Source: JAIQFV01 sp041494885 (GTDB taxonomy: Bacteria > Acidobacteriota > Terriglobia > JAIQFV01). From it: a stretch of DNA of 64,000 nucleotides. The notes below the pieces were generated by a model. That model saw only the letters and a program-made list of their open reading frames with translations, did no database searches and was not told where the DNA came from. The stretch spans positions 62,001 to 126,000 of the forward strand of contig JBGQBO010000004.1 in the NCBI GenBank assembly GCA_041494885.1, given 5' to 3'. Positions 1-8,651 of this stretch are shown here, in pieces; the stretch's first letter is position 1; every line of letters starts with the position of its first letter. Position numbers and translations under genes: made by a program.

Positions 1-243
1 ATTCTTGATACCAAACTCTACAATGAGGTCTATCGGGCGACGCTGGATGAATCCGTCGCGATCTCGCGCCGCCTCGCAAAGGAGGAAGGGATCTTTGTTG
101 GAATTTCCTCGGGCGCCATTGCCAGCTGCGCTTTGAAGGTGGGTTCTCGCCTGGAAAACAAAGGCAAGATGATCGTCGCCATTATTCCCAGCTTCGGCGA
201 GCGGTACCTTTCGACGGTGCTGTTTGAGGATATTGTGGCGTGA
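1..243 (+). CDS. cysK: Cysteine synthase (O-acetylserine sulfhydrylase), 3' end only
   Basis: The gene enters from the left edge in frame 1 and stops with TGA at 241-243, leaving 80 residues. The tail has the GISSGA segment that closes around the PLP phosphate region and the terminal SFGERYLSTVLF segment typical of CysK/CysM proteins, where the usual text is SGERYLST. Family members make cysteine from O-acetylserine and sulfide in the cytoplasm. The catalytic lysine and the PLP-phosphate loop lie outside the window, so cysK, cysM and cystathionine beta-synthase-like forms cannot be separated. A second, complete cysteine-synthase-like gene lies at 54902-55825. Confidence 0.85.
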   Translation: MLDTKLYNEVYRATLDESVAISRRLAKEEGIFVGISSGAIASCALKVGSRLENKGKMIVAIIPSFGERYLSTVLFEDIVA

Positions 244-440
244 GCATCTGAATTCGTGCTGGAAGCCGCTGCCTGCTTATCCTGCTTGAGAGCATTCGCT
301 GATGGATTCTATAGGAACCGGCGTCAAGCGAACTTCTGTGCCTGACGAAGTTTTCATCCCTCCCCCCCGGAGAGGAAATTTCAGGGCATAAATCTCGCGA
401 AGATGGCGATATCAGCGGCACCCCTAGGAAGCAATTTCCG

Positions 441-1028
441 CTAATTCTTGACGTCCCCTACCGACAAGCGCTCGAGGGCTGCCAGCAACTCCTCGCTGTG
501 TTTGCTGACGTCGACTTTATCGAAGATCTTACGGATGACCCCCGACTTATCGATCACGAAGGTCGCCCGCCTGGCATATTTCAGCCCCAGGAAGCTTCCC
601 ATCACCCCGTATTCACTGGTGGCTAATCGGTCCCGATCGCTCAGCAAAGTAAAATTCAACCCGTACTTTTGGGAAAATTTCTGGTGCGATTCAATGCTGT
701 CCAGTGAAACGCCCAGGACTTCGGTGTCTTTCGACGCGAACTGGGCCAGATCATTGCGAAAACTGCAGGCCTCCCGGGTACACCCCGGAGTGTTGTCCTT
801 GGGGTAGAAATAGAGTACGACGTTCTTCTTTTTCTGAAAGCTGGACAAGCGCACCGGTTGTCCGGCTTGCGACGGGAGTTCGAAATCAGGAGCCGCATCA
901 CCTTCCTTAAGCTTCATCGCCGTCTCCTTTGGATTGGAGCATGCCTCGTAATAAAACATCGCGGTGGCAGTGATCCCCACCATAGCGACCAGCACGTAGA
1001 GCGTCTTCGTCATCGGTGTGTTTTCCAT
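441..1028 (-). CDS. bcp: Thioredoxin-dependent peroxiredoxin, BCP/PrxQ type, membrane-anchored or exported
   Basis: 195 residues from ATG 1028. An N-terminal hydrophobic stretch (about residues 8-25) precedes the thioredoxin-fold domain. Peroxidatic Cys83 sits in DNTPGCT and a second Cys88 five residues on (REAC) is the PrxQ-type resolving cysteine, which marks the BCP subfamily that reduces hydroperoxides with thioredoxin. The hydrophobic N-terminus suggests the enzyme is anchored in or exported across the inner membrane; it ends FYYEAC, which is a poor lipobox. The frame stays open upstream into the repeat block at 1119-1471, but that part has no family similarity. ATGs at 1037 and 1013 are alternatives and none has a strong Shine-Dalgarno. 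Confidence 0.85.
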   Translation of the reverse strand: MENTPMTKTLYVLVAMVGITATAMFYYEACSNPKETAMKLKEGDAAPDFELPSQAGQPVRLSSFQKKKNVVLYFYPKDNTPGCTREACSFRNDLAQFASKDTEVLGVSLDSIESHQKFSQKYGLNFTLLSDRDRLATSEYGVMGSFLGLKYARRATFVIDKSGVIRKIFDKVDVSKHSEELLAALERLSVGDVKN

Positions 1029-1118
1029 TTCGATCATGATCTTATCATAGAGTGCCAGCCTGGGGTGCCGCAGGTGCCAGGATACTACCTCCCCAATCCA
1101 TCCTCTCGATCGGCCTAT

Positions 1119-1471
1119 CGCAGGCATCGTCCGAGGCGGGCGATACCTGCGGCACCCGACGAAGATTTCCAACCGTGTGGGTGCCGCAGGCATGCGTTTA
1201 TGGCATGCCTGCGAATGCAAGCAGTGACAGGATACGACGTCCTCAACGCTTCCTCTCTGTCCAGCCCTCGCAGGCATCGTCCAGGGCGGACGATACCTGC
1301 GGCACCCCGCGAGGATACCCAACCGTGTGGGTGCCGCAGGCATGCGTTTCTGGCATGCCTGCGAATGCAAGCAGTGACAGGATACGACTTCTCAACGCTT
1401 CCTCTCTGTCCAGCCCTCGCAGGCATCGTCCGAGGCGGACGATACCTGCGGCACCCCGCGAGGATACCCAA
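1119..1471. repeat. Tandem 150-bp repeat (2.4 copies) with nested palindromes
   Basis: Copies start at 1119, 1269 and 1418 (periods 150 and 149); the third stops after about 55 bases. Each copy opens with an imperfect palindrome, GCAGGCATCGTCC then GGACGATACCTGC around a 5-base loop. The two full copies also hold a perfect 10-bp inverted repeat, GCAGGCATGC and GCATGCCTGC, with a 7-base loop. Copies differ by few substitutions, so the duplication is recent or homogenised. The block lies between the divergently transcribed peroxiredoxin and enolase genes. Open frames through it are artefacts of the repeat. Confidence 0.9.
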
Positions 1472-1627
1472 CCCGGCGAAGATTTTGTTCCCGCCATAGC
1501 GGAATCACCGGCCGTTTGCTATGATTCCCAGGTGTTTGAGTATTGAACCATCAACAGTCAATCCCAGGGAGCATTCTTCCGAGGAATGCACTCATTACGA
1601 TCTTTCCTAAAAGAGAGGACTTGAATT

Positions 1628-2911
1628 ATGTCGACCGTGAAGTCAGTTCATGCCCGTGAAGTTCTGGATTCCCGTGGAAATCCCACCGTAGAAGTCGAGG
1701 TTCAATTAAAGAACGGAATATGCGGTTCAGCCATTGTCCCCTCCGGAGCTTCGACCGGGGAGCGGGAGGCCATGGAGCTGAGGGACACAAAATCGAAGAG
1801 GTATTTCGGGAAAGGAGTTCAAACCGCCGTCACCAACGTGAATAAGATCATTGCACCCCGGCTGCGGGGCATGAATGCCTTCGATCAGGGCGCCATTGAC
1901 CGGAAGATGATCACCCTGGATGGCACAGTCAATAAGTCAAGACTCGGCGCCAATGCCATTCTTGGGGTGTCACTGGCGGTGGCCAAGGCTGCCGCGCAGA
2001 CGAGAGGGATCCCGTTCTTCCGTTACCTGGGCGGAAGAAACGCCAACCTGCTTCCTGTCCCCAGCATGAATGTGATCAACGGAGGTCGGCACGCGGATAA
2101 CAACGTCGATTTTCAAGAGTTCATGATCGTTCCCCACGGCGCGAAGAGGTTCTCCGACAGCATCCGGATGGGGATTGAGACATTTCACGCGCTCAAAGGC
2201 ATTCTGAAGAAAAAAGGTTACAGCACGGCGGTGGGCGACGAAGGAGGATTTGCGCCGGAATTGAAATCAAACGAAGAGGCTGTTGAAGTCATCCTCCAGG
2301 CTATTGAGTCCGCCGGATATAAAACAGGGAAGCAAATTTCCATTGCCCTCGATCCCGCGGCCAGTGAACTGTATGAATCGGGTAAGTACGTATTTTGGAA
2401 ATCCAGCAAAACCAAGAAAAGCAGCGCCCAAATGATTCAGTTGTGGCAGAAGTGGGTGCGGCAATACCCCATTGTGTCTCTGGAGGATGGATTGGCGGAG
2501 AACGATTGGGAGGGCTGGCAAGAGTTGACGCGAGTGCTCGGCAAGAAGATCGAGTTGGTCGGTGACGATGTGTTTTGCACCAATCCCCGGATTATCGCCC
2601 GCGGCATTAAAGAAGGGGTTGCCAATTCAGTCCTAATAAAGCTCAATCAGATCGGAACGCTCACGGAAACTCTGGACGCCATCCGAACGGCGCGGAAGGC
2701 GGGCTATGGAATTTTTGTCTCGCATCGCTCGGGCGAAACAGAGGATGCCACCATTGCCGACCTGACCGTCGGCGTCAGTGGCGGCAAGATCAAGACTGGA
2801 TCCGGTTGTCGGAGTGAGCGCATTGCGAAGTACAATCAGCTTCTGCGCATCGAGGAAGCGCTCGGGCCTCGGGCCCGCTTTGCAGGACGGAAGGCGTTTG
2901 TGAATGGATGA
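1628..2911 (+). CDS. eno: Enolase (phosphopyruvate hydratase)
   Basis: 427 residues, the normal enolase length. It interconverts 2-phosphoglycerate and phosphoenolpyruvate in glycolysis and gluconeogenesis in the cytoplasm. Visible signatures are the mobile catalytic loop SGASTGERE, the metal-site segment INGGRHADNNVDFQEFMIVP, the VGDEGGFAP loop with a catalytic Glu, the metal ligands in SLEDGLAENDWEGW and GDDVFCTN, the catalytic lysine in LIKLNQIGTLTE, and SHRSGETEDATIADL. ATG 1628 follows an AGAGAGGA Shine-Dalgarno. It stands alone, downstream of the repeat block. All key residues appear present. Confidence 0.97.
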   Translation: MSTVKSVHAREVLDSRGNPTVEVEVQLKNGICGSAIVPSGASTGEREAMELRDTKSKRYFGKGVQTAVTNVNKIIAPRLRGMNAFDQGAIDRKMITLDGTVNKSRLGANAILGVSLAVAKAAAQTRGIPFFRYLGGRNANLLPVPSMNVINGGRHADNNVDFQEFMIVPHGAKRFSDSIRMGIETFHALKGILKKKGYSTAVGDEGGFAPELKSNEEAVEVILQAIESAGYKTGKQISIALDPAASELYESGKYVFWKSSKTKKSSAQMIQLWQKWVRQYPIVSLEDGLAENDWEGWQELTRVLGKKIELVGDDVFCTNPRIIARGIKEGVANSVLIKLNQIGTLTETLDAIRTARKAGYGIFVSHRSGETEDATIADLTVGVSGGKIKTGSGCRSERIAKYNQLLRIEEALGPRARFAGRKAFVNG

Positions 2912-2916
2912 GGGAG

Positions 2917-2955
2917 AAGGTGTCGGGGGCCGGGTCCCGGGTGTCAGGTGCCAGG
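2917..2955. repeat. GGTGTCAG-type degenerate octamer repeat
   Basis: Directly after the enolase stop the sequence runs as drifting 8-mers: GGTGTCGG, GGCCGGGT, CCCGGGTGTCAGG and TGCCAGG. The same wording recurs on both sides of the 6.2-6.4 kb spacer next to uvrB. It is non-coding. Confidence 0.5.
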
Positions 2956-3043
2956 GCGGTGATGGAGAGGGATCCGGAGTTGGGATGTGCATTTTACAGC
3001 CATGTGGTCTGTATCAAGGAAAAGGGACGCGGAGGAGGGGCAA

Positions 3044-4000
3044 ATGAAGATTCGACGATATCGATGGTTACTGGCAATCGTAGCCATTTCCTTCATAGGA
3101 ATCCTGCCAGGGTGCAATCCACCGAATTATCCCACCGGCCCCATCGAACTGAAATATTACGCCTCCGGCCCGTGGGTTGTGACGGTGAGCCCGGGCGCCG
3201 CCTGCTGTGATTCGTCCGGGAACCGGTTCGATCTGTATTATCCCACAAACCTCGGCGCCAATGGATTCCTGCATCCCATTCTTACCTGGGGGAATGGAAC
3301 CAATTCGCTGCCGAGCAATTACGCCTATCTGCTCACTCACATGGCTTCCTGGGGTTTTGTGGTGATCGCAACGGAGGACAAGAACACCGGCGCGGGCCAA
3401 ACCATATTGGACGCTGCAAATTTTCTGGTCACCGCAAACAATAATGCTGCAAGTCCCTTTTTCCACAAGCTCAACGTCAATCAGATCGGGGCGTTCGGGC
3501 ACTCTCAAGGAGCAAGCGGGGCTATTAATGCCGTGATCAAATCCGCGGGGTCAATAAAAACCGTGGTTCCAATCGAACTCCCCGCCCAGGTGTGGTGTGG
3601 CAGCCCGCAAAGCTGCGCCGATACCCGGAACCTCGTGCACGGATCAATATTCCTTATTGATGGTTCAGCGGATTTTCCTATCTCACCTCCCACACAACTG
3701 CCCCAGATCCCCGGTGAGCAATCCATCCAGGGCTACTATGACGCGGTGCCCAGTGGCATTACGAAGCTTAAAGGCACCCTCATTGGTCCCAATCATAATG
3801 ACGTCCAAGGCCAGCCTAACTGCACAGGAGCGTCGCCGCCTTGTTTCAACGGGGTCTATGGATACCTGGGTTATCCAACGGCGTGGATGATGTACCAGCT
3901 CCAGGGTGATGCCTTCGCTCATGGAGCCTTTGTAAACGCGACAGGAGAAATGTTCTCGGAAACGAAGAACTGGGAACTCGTCGCAAGCAACGTCAATTAA
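3044..4000 (+). CDS. Alpha/beta-hydrolase lipoprotein (cutinase/polyesterase-like lipase family)
   Basis: 318 residues. ATG 3044 was chosen because GGAGGAGGGG lies at 3031-3040 and a lipoprotein signal follows at once, with lipobox LPGC at Cys24. The mature protein has an alpha/beta-hydrolase layout: nucleophile elbow GHSQG with Ser154, an acid in the DGSAD segment (Asp206 or Asp210), and His251 in GPNHND. Several paired cysteines (CC in PGAACC, WCGSPQSC, NCTG..PPC) suggest disulfides and a periplasmic or surface location. The order and the broad PIELPAQVW and DGSAD strands resemble dienelactone-hydrolase and cutinase-like esterases. The substrate is unknown. It stands alone between enolase and the convergent uvrB. 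Confidence 0.75.
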   Translation: MKIRRYRWLLAIVAISFIGILPGCNPPNYPTGPIELKYYASGPWVVTVSPGAACCDSSGNRFDLYYPTNLGANGFLHPILTWGNGTNSLPSNYAYLLTHMASWGFVVIATEDKNTGAGQTILDAANFLVTANNNAASPFFHKLNVNQIGAFGHSQGASGAINAVIKSAGSIKTVVPIELPAQVWCGSPQSCADTRNLVHGSIFLIDGSADFPISPPTQLPQIPGEQSIQGYYDAVPSGITKLKGTLIGPNHNDVQGQPNCTGASPPCFNGVYGYLGYPTAWMMYQLQGDAFAHGAFVNATGEMFSETKNWELVASNVN

Positions 4001-4148
4001 TGCGAGGCGATGGAAGAGTCCCGGAACTCGAGGGATGATTCGATTTCGGGTGGCCCGGTTGGTGGGCCTGCGGCACTCGTTCCAGCAACTGACATTACTG
4101 ACAGTAGGGAAACCAATGGCGTCGGACCTTGGACTTTAAAGCTAAGTA

Positions 4149-6140
4149 TTACATCACAGACGACACAGCCCGCGATTTCAGTTCGCGAATCCGGTCCCGC
4201 AGCGAGGCAGCTTTTTCAAACTCGAATTTCTTGGCCGCATCGCGCATTTGGCGCTCCAGCTTGGCGACGAGCTCACCTAGTTTCTCAGGTTCTGCAACCC
4301 ACATCTCATCCGCCAAATCCGTTTCCACCTCGACATAATCGGCTGCGGCGATCGAGACCAGAACCATGTCCACCGGCTTGATAATAGATTCCGGCGTAAT
4401 GTGATTTTCCTGGTTATACCGAATTTGGATCGCCCTCCGGCGATTGGTTTCCGCGAGCGCTTTCGCCATGGAATCGGTCATCACCTCGGCATAGAGAATG
4501 GCTTTCCCGTGGAGGTGGCGCGCCGCGCGGCCGATTGTTTGGATGAGCGATCCTGAGGACCGCAGGAAACCCTCTTTGTCGGCGTCGAGAATTGCCACCA
4601 GCGAAACCTCGGGCAAGTCGAGGCCCTCTCGCAACAAATTGATTCCGATGAGGGCATCAAACTCCCCTTTCCGCAGATCCCGCAAGATCTTGATTCGATC
4701 CAGGGTCTCAATGTCGGAATGCAAATAGCGGCACCGCACCCCTGTCTCCGTGAGGTATTCGGTCAGATCTTCTGCCATGCGCTTGGTCAGGGTGGTGACC
4801 AGGACGCGCTCCCGGCTCTCTGCGCGCAATTTGATTTCATGCATCAAATCGTCGACCTGTCCTTTTACGGGGCGAATTTCGACCGCTGGATCCACCAGTC
4901 CCGTTGGCCGGATCACCTGCTCCACAAAAACACAACCTGTTTTTGTCAGTTCATAGGGGCCCGGGGTGGCCGAGACATAGATTGCCTGGTTCACCCGGTG
5001 CTCAAATTCCTCGAAGGTCAAAGGCCTGTTGTCGAGAGCCGAGGGCAGGCGGAATCCGTAGTTCACCAGGTTCTCTTTACGGGAGCGGTCGCCATGGTAC
5101 ATACCGCGAACCTGTGGAATCGTTTGGTGACTTTCGTCCACCACCAGGAGGGCGTCGCGAGGGAGGTAATCCAGCAGCGTCGGGGGGGCTTCACCCGGCC
5201 GTCGATCGCTGAAATGCCGCGAGTAGTTCTCGATGCCGTGGCAATACCCGATCTCTCGGATCATCTCGACGTCGAAGAGGCTTCTCTGCCGCAAGCGCTG
5301 CGCCTCGATCAGTTTCCCCCTGGCCTCGAGCCGCGGCACCCAATCCTCCATTTCACCCAGGATGCGCTCGATGGCGATCTCCAGCGTGGAGCGCGGCATC
5401 ACAAAATGCGTTCGCGGATAGATGGGCATTCGGATGAAAGTTTCTTTGACGGCTCCGGTCAGCGGATCAATACGAGAGAGACTCTCGACCTCATCCCCCC
5501 ACATCGAGATCCGAAGCGCATCGTCGGAATATGTCGTGAAGACTTCAATGACGTCTCCCCGCACCCGAAAGGTCCCGCGCTTGAACTCCACATCATTCCG
5601 CTCGTAGAGGATTTCCACCAGCCGGTGCACGATCTCCTTCCGCGAGATGTGCTGGCCCTTTTCCAGAAACATCAACATCCCGTAATAGGCTTCGGGGGAG
5701 CCGAGGCCGTAAATGCAGGACACCGAGGCCACAATGATGCAATCCCGACGCTCGAAGAGGGACTTGGTCGCCGAGAGCCGCAACTTATCGATCTCTTCAT
5801 TAATGGTGGCTTCTTTTTCGATGTAGGTATCGGTCGCAGCCAGATAGGCCTCGGGCTGATAGTAATCATAATAAGACACGAAATATTCGACCGCGTTGTG
5901 TGGAAAAAAGGTGCGGAACTCCTGGTAAAGCTGCGCGGCCAGGGTCTTGTTGTGGGCCATCACGAGGGTGGGACGGTTCACCGCCTCGATCACTTTGGCA
6001 ATAGTGAACGTCTTTCCCGAACCGGTGACACCGAGCAACACCTGGTGTTTCTCACCATCGGTCAACGCCCTGATGAGCTGTTCGATGGCCGTGACCTGGT
6101 CACCGCGGGGAATAAAAGATGTCGCAAGTTTGAAGTCCAT
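4149..6140 (-). CDS. uvrB: UvrABC system protein B, excision-repair helicase-like subunit
   Basis: 663 residues. UvrB verifies DNA lesions delivered by UvrA and recruits UvrC for dual incision. The sequence shows Walker A GVTGSGKT (residues 37-44), the beta-hairpin region with YDYYQPEAY, the DEEA-equivalent DESH box, helicase motifs in LVTTLTKRMAEDLTEYL and GINLLREGLDLPEV, QTIGRAARH, and a C-terminal UVR motif (RQMRDAAKKFEFEKAASLRDRIREL) for UvrC contact. ATG 6140 starts the classic MDFKL...FxPRGDQ opening. A TTG at 6152 would add four residues but lies in repeat sequence. No strong Shine-Dalgarno is visible. No uvrA or uvrC is in the window. Confidence 0.97.
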   Translation of the reverse strand: MDFKLATSFIPRGDQVTAIEQLIRALTDGEKHQVLLGVTGSGKTFTIAKVIEAVNRPTLVMAHNKTLAAQLYQEFRTFFPHNAVEYFVSYYDYYQPEAYLAATDTYIEKEATINEEIDKLRLSATKSLFERRDCIIVASVSCIYGLGSPEAYYGMLMFLEKGQHISRKEIVHRLVEILYERNDVEFKRGTFRVRGDVIEVFTTYSDDALRISMWGDEVESLSRIDPLTGAVKETFIRMPIYPRTHFVMPRSTLEIAIERILGEMEDWVPRLEARGKLIEAQRLRQRSLFDVEMIREIGYCHGIENYSRHFSDRRPGEAPPTLLDYLPRDALLVVDESHQTIPQVRGMYHGDRSRKENLVNYGFRLPSALDNRPLTFEEFEHRVNQAIYVSATPGPYELTKTGCVFVEQVIRPTGLVDPAVEIRPVKGQVDDLMHEIKLRAESRERVLVTTLTKRMAEDLTEYLTETGVRCRYLHSDIETLDRIKILRDLRKGEFDALIGINLLREGLDLPEVSLVAILDADKEGFLRSSGSLIQTIGRAARHLHGKAILYAEVMTDSMAKALAETNRRRAIQIRYNQENHITPESIIKPVDMVLVSIAAADYVEVETDLADEMWVAEPEKLGELVAKLERQMRDAAKKFEFEKAASLRDRIRELKSRAVSSVM

Positions 6141-6150
6141 AGTTGTTTGC

Positions 6151-6412
6151 AAGGTGTCAGGTATCGGGTGCCAGGTGTCAGGAGCGAGAAGTCAGAGGTT
6201 GGAGGTCCAAGATAACAGACGAGGGAGACGTGTCCGAAATCCGAGAGCCACATATCAAGTGTCTGTGAAGCTTTCTAATCTTCAGCAGAAGGTCTTTGAC
6301 ATCGGATCTATTCCTCTGATTTTCCGATCCCCGACTTCTGATCTTCCTCATGAAACAACTCAAGGGGTATCACGAGAGCCCTGACACCCGATACCTGATC
6401 CCTGACACCTTA
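6151..6412. repeat. Spacer framed by inverted GGTGTCAG-type repeats
   Basis: The left arm (6151-6183) reads as GGTGTCAG/GGTATCGG/GGTGCCAG units. The right arm (6381-6412) is its reverse complement with the units reordered. About 200 bases between them hold no convincing gene. The arms lie just upstream of uvrB and just past the 3' end of ubiE. The same octamer family occurs at 2917-2955. Confidence 0.55.
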
Positions 6413-6414
6413 TT

Positions 6415-7092
6415 TCACAGCTTCGTTCCCAGGTGCAACGCCGCAATGCCGCCATTCAAATTGAAGAAAACGACATCGACAAAACCAATCTGCTCCATCA
6501 GCTCTTTCAGTTCTCTCTGGGAGGGAAACTTTGACACGGAATCAGGGAGGTAGGTATAGGGCCCTTCCACTCCGCTCACCCGCGCTCCCAACCAGGGGAG
6601 AATTCTCGAAAAGTAAAACTGGTACAGGTGCCGATAGAGAGGCATGAGGGGCCGGGAGAATTCCAGCACGCCCAGGACCCCGGCGGGCCGCAGGACGCGA
6701 TACATCTCCGACAGCCCCTTTCCGTAATCCTCCAGATTCCGTAGCCCGAACGCGATGGTCACTGCATCAAAGCTGGAGTCCTTAAGGGGCAGTTTCAAGG
6801 CATCGGCCTCGGAGAAATTGATGCAGGAAGAAGGGTCCTGCCGGGCCCGCTTATTGACGCCCATCATCAGCATCGGATGGCAGAAATCCATTCCCACGAC
6901 ACGCCCGCGGGTCGCCGCACCCAAGGCCAGTGTGAGGTCCCCCGTTCCGCAAGCCAGATCGAGCGCATCGAAATCATTCCGTCTCAGGCGGGCCTTAATC
7001 TTTTGGACCGCAACTCGACGCCACCACCGGTCAAAGTTGAGAGAAAGCAGATGATTCGCAAGGTCATACCGATGAGCAATGGCGCCGAACAT
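6415..7092 (-). CDS. ubiE: Demethylmenaquinone/ubiquinone C-methyltransferase UbiE/MenG
   Basis: 225 residues from ATG 7092. It is a class I SAM-dependent methyltransferase of quinone biosynthesis; in a bacterium of this kind the product is probably menaquinone. It starts with the family opening MFGAIAHRYDLANHLLS, has the SAM glycine loop LDLACGTGDLTLAL, the FGLRNLEDYGKGLSEMYRVLRPAG block, and the late YTYLPDSVSKFPSQRELKELMEQIGF segment. The reading frame stays open upstream with family-like residues (AAEVRAM before the first Met), so the true N-terminus may be slightly longer from a non-ATG codon. aroB lies upstream on the same strand, 167 bp away. Confidence 0.93.
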   Translation of the reverse strand: MFGAIAHRYDLANHLLSLNFDRWWRRVAVQKIKARLRRNDFDALDLACGTGDLTLALGAATRGRVVGMDFCHPMLMMGVNKRARQDPSSCINFSEADALKLPLKDSSFDAVTIAFGLRNLEDYGKGLSEMYRVLRPAGVLGVLEFSRPLMPLYRHLYQFYFSRILPWLGARVSGVEGPYTYLPDSVSKFPSQRELKELMEQIGFVDVVFFNLNGGIAALHLGTKL

Positions 7093-7259
7093 GGCGCGGA
7101 CCTCAGCAGCTTTTCTCGCCGGACCGTCGGTTGATGTAATCGCTTTTCTCCCTTCTCGTCCCTCGGGGTTCCTGCACTGGGAGGCTTCAAGTGGCTCCAG
7201 CGCGTTGATGGAACGCGGTCAGCGGAATTCGACCGTGGAGCCTGGTCCGGTCCCTCAAT

Positions 7260-8360
7260 TCAATTCCTGCCGACCCCCTCTTTTTGAATCTCGAGATATG
7301 ATTCGCGAATCAATTTGGGATCGATCTCAGCGACAACCTTCGCGGAGCCGAGTCCCGTGGGCAGAACGAATTGAAGCGTTCCCGCAATCGATTTCTTGTC
7401 GTGCTGCATGCGGGAAAGAACCGTACTCGCGGAGAGGTCGGAAATCCTGGGCAGTTTTCCGACCGCGCGAATACAGGTGATGATGCGTTTGGAATCGACC
7501 GGGGAAATCAGAGACAACTTCTCGGCCAAACGGGTAGCCATCATACTCCCCCACCCCACGGCTTCTCCGTGTTTGAAGCGGCGGTATGAAGTTCGGGCCT
7601 CCAGCGCGTGTCCAAAGGTATGGCCGAAATTCAGGATCTTGCGTAATCCGGATTCTCGCTCGTCCTGACGCACAATCTCTGCCTTTGCGGAGGCACAATG
7701 ACGTATGACCGTCTCAAGGGCCTGCAAATCACATCCCAGGATTCCTTGCATATCCGCTTCAAGGAAGTCAAAAAGGGGCCGGTCCAGCACCACTCCATAC
7801 TTGATGGCCTCATAAAGCCCGGCACGCAACTCCCGCAAAGGCAAGGTCTCTAAAAAGGTCGGATCGGTGACCACCAGGGCCGGTTGATAAAAGGCGCCGA
7901 CCATATTCTTCCCTTCCGGCAAGTTCACCCCGGTCTTTCCCCCGATGGAACTGTCGATCTGGGCCAGCAAGGTGGTTGGAATCTGTGCCAGAGGCAGCCC
8001 TCTAAGGACGGACGCAGCCACAAATCCGGAAATGTCGCCCACGACCCCGCCGCCCAACGCAAGAATCAGGGATTTCCGATCCGCTCCCCGGCGAACGATC
8101 TCCCGGCAGAGTTTTTGATACCATCCCAGGTTTTTGAATCGCTCGCCATCTGGAATCAAGAGGGGGATTGACCTGGCCATGATGCTGCGCGGAGAGCGTA
8201 TCAAGCGCGCATATTTACCCCAGATTGTACCGTTCGTGATCAGAAAAACCTTGGTGCTGGACTTGATGAGATTTCCCAAGGCGGGGTTTTGAATCGCCTG
8301 TCCTTTCCCGACCACGATGGAATAACTGCGTTCATGGAGTGAAACTTGAATTTCAATCAT
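7260..8360 (-). CDS. aroB: 3-dehydroquinate synthase
   Basis: 366 residues, usual AroB length. It converts DAHP to 3-dehydroquinate, the second step of the shikimate pathway, using NAD and a divalent metal. Signatures: the GGGVVGDISGFVAA nucleotide loop, the PTTLLAQIDSSIGGKTGVN block, the GAFYQP segment, ELRAGLYEAIKYG with the metal-ligand Glu, and the metal-binding histidines in LNFGHTFGHALE and RFKHGEAVGWG. It is transcribed toward ubiE and is divergent from nadB across a 290-bp gap that should hold both promoters. Nothing is unusual in the active-site residues. Confidence 0.96.
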   Translation of the reverse strand: MIEIQVSLHERSYSIVVGKGQAIQNPALGNLIKSSTKVFLITNGTIWGKYARLIRSPRSIMARSIPLLIPDGERFKNLGWYQKLCREIVRRGADRKSLILALGGGVVGDISGFVAASVLRGLPLAQIPTTLLAQIDSSIGGKTGVNLPEGKNMVGAFYQPALVVTDPTFLETLPLRELRAGLYEAIKYGVVLDRPLFDFLEADMQGILGCDLQALETVIRHCASAKAEIVRQDERESGLRKILNFGHTFGHALEARTSYRRFKHGEAVGWGSMMATRLAEKLSLISPVDSKRIITCIRAVGKLPRISDLSASTVLSRMQHDKKSIAGTLQFVLPTGLGSAKVVAEIDPKLIRESYLEIQKEGVGRN

Positions 8361-8651
8361 GGTTCGGGACCTCTGATCTATTCGTCAGGTCAAGCGCTCG
8401 CCATGCAATCGGGGGCTCAGCCCTAGTCCGCTTTTCATCCGAGGAATCCTCGGCGAACCCATGTCAAAACTCTTGGGGCAGAGACGACTGTGGGACGCCC
8501 CCTCCGATGCGGCCCTTAGCGATACACAAACCAAATAACCTATCATACCCCTTACGGCGCCAGCAAATTAATTTCCAGATCCCGCCAAGTAGAGATTGTG
8601 AAAATTCTCCTCCTGAAAAACTGTTGCTCAATTTTTTTTTGGTGGAGTATG

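Noticed and set aside
1119..1471. CRISPR array
   Set aside because: The repeat unit is about 150 bases with no constant short repeat plus variable spacer, and no cas genes are near.
4719..6215. 498-codon open frame on the strand opposite uvrB
   Set aside because: It is the antisense shadow of a certain uvrB gene; the product is His/Gly/Asp-rich and resembles no family.
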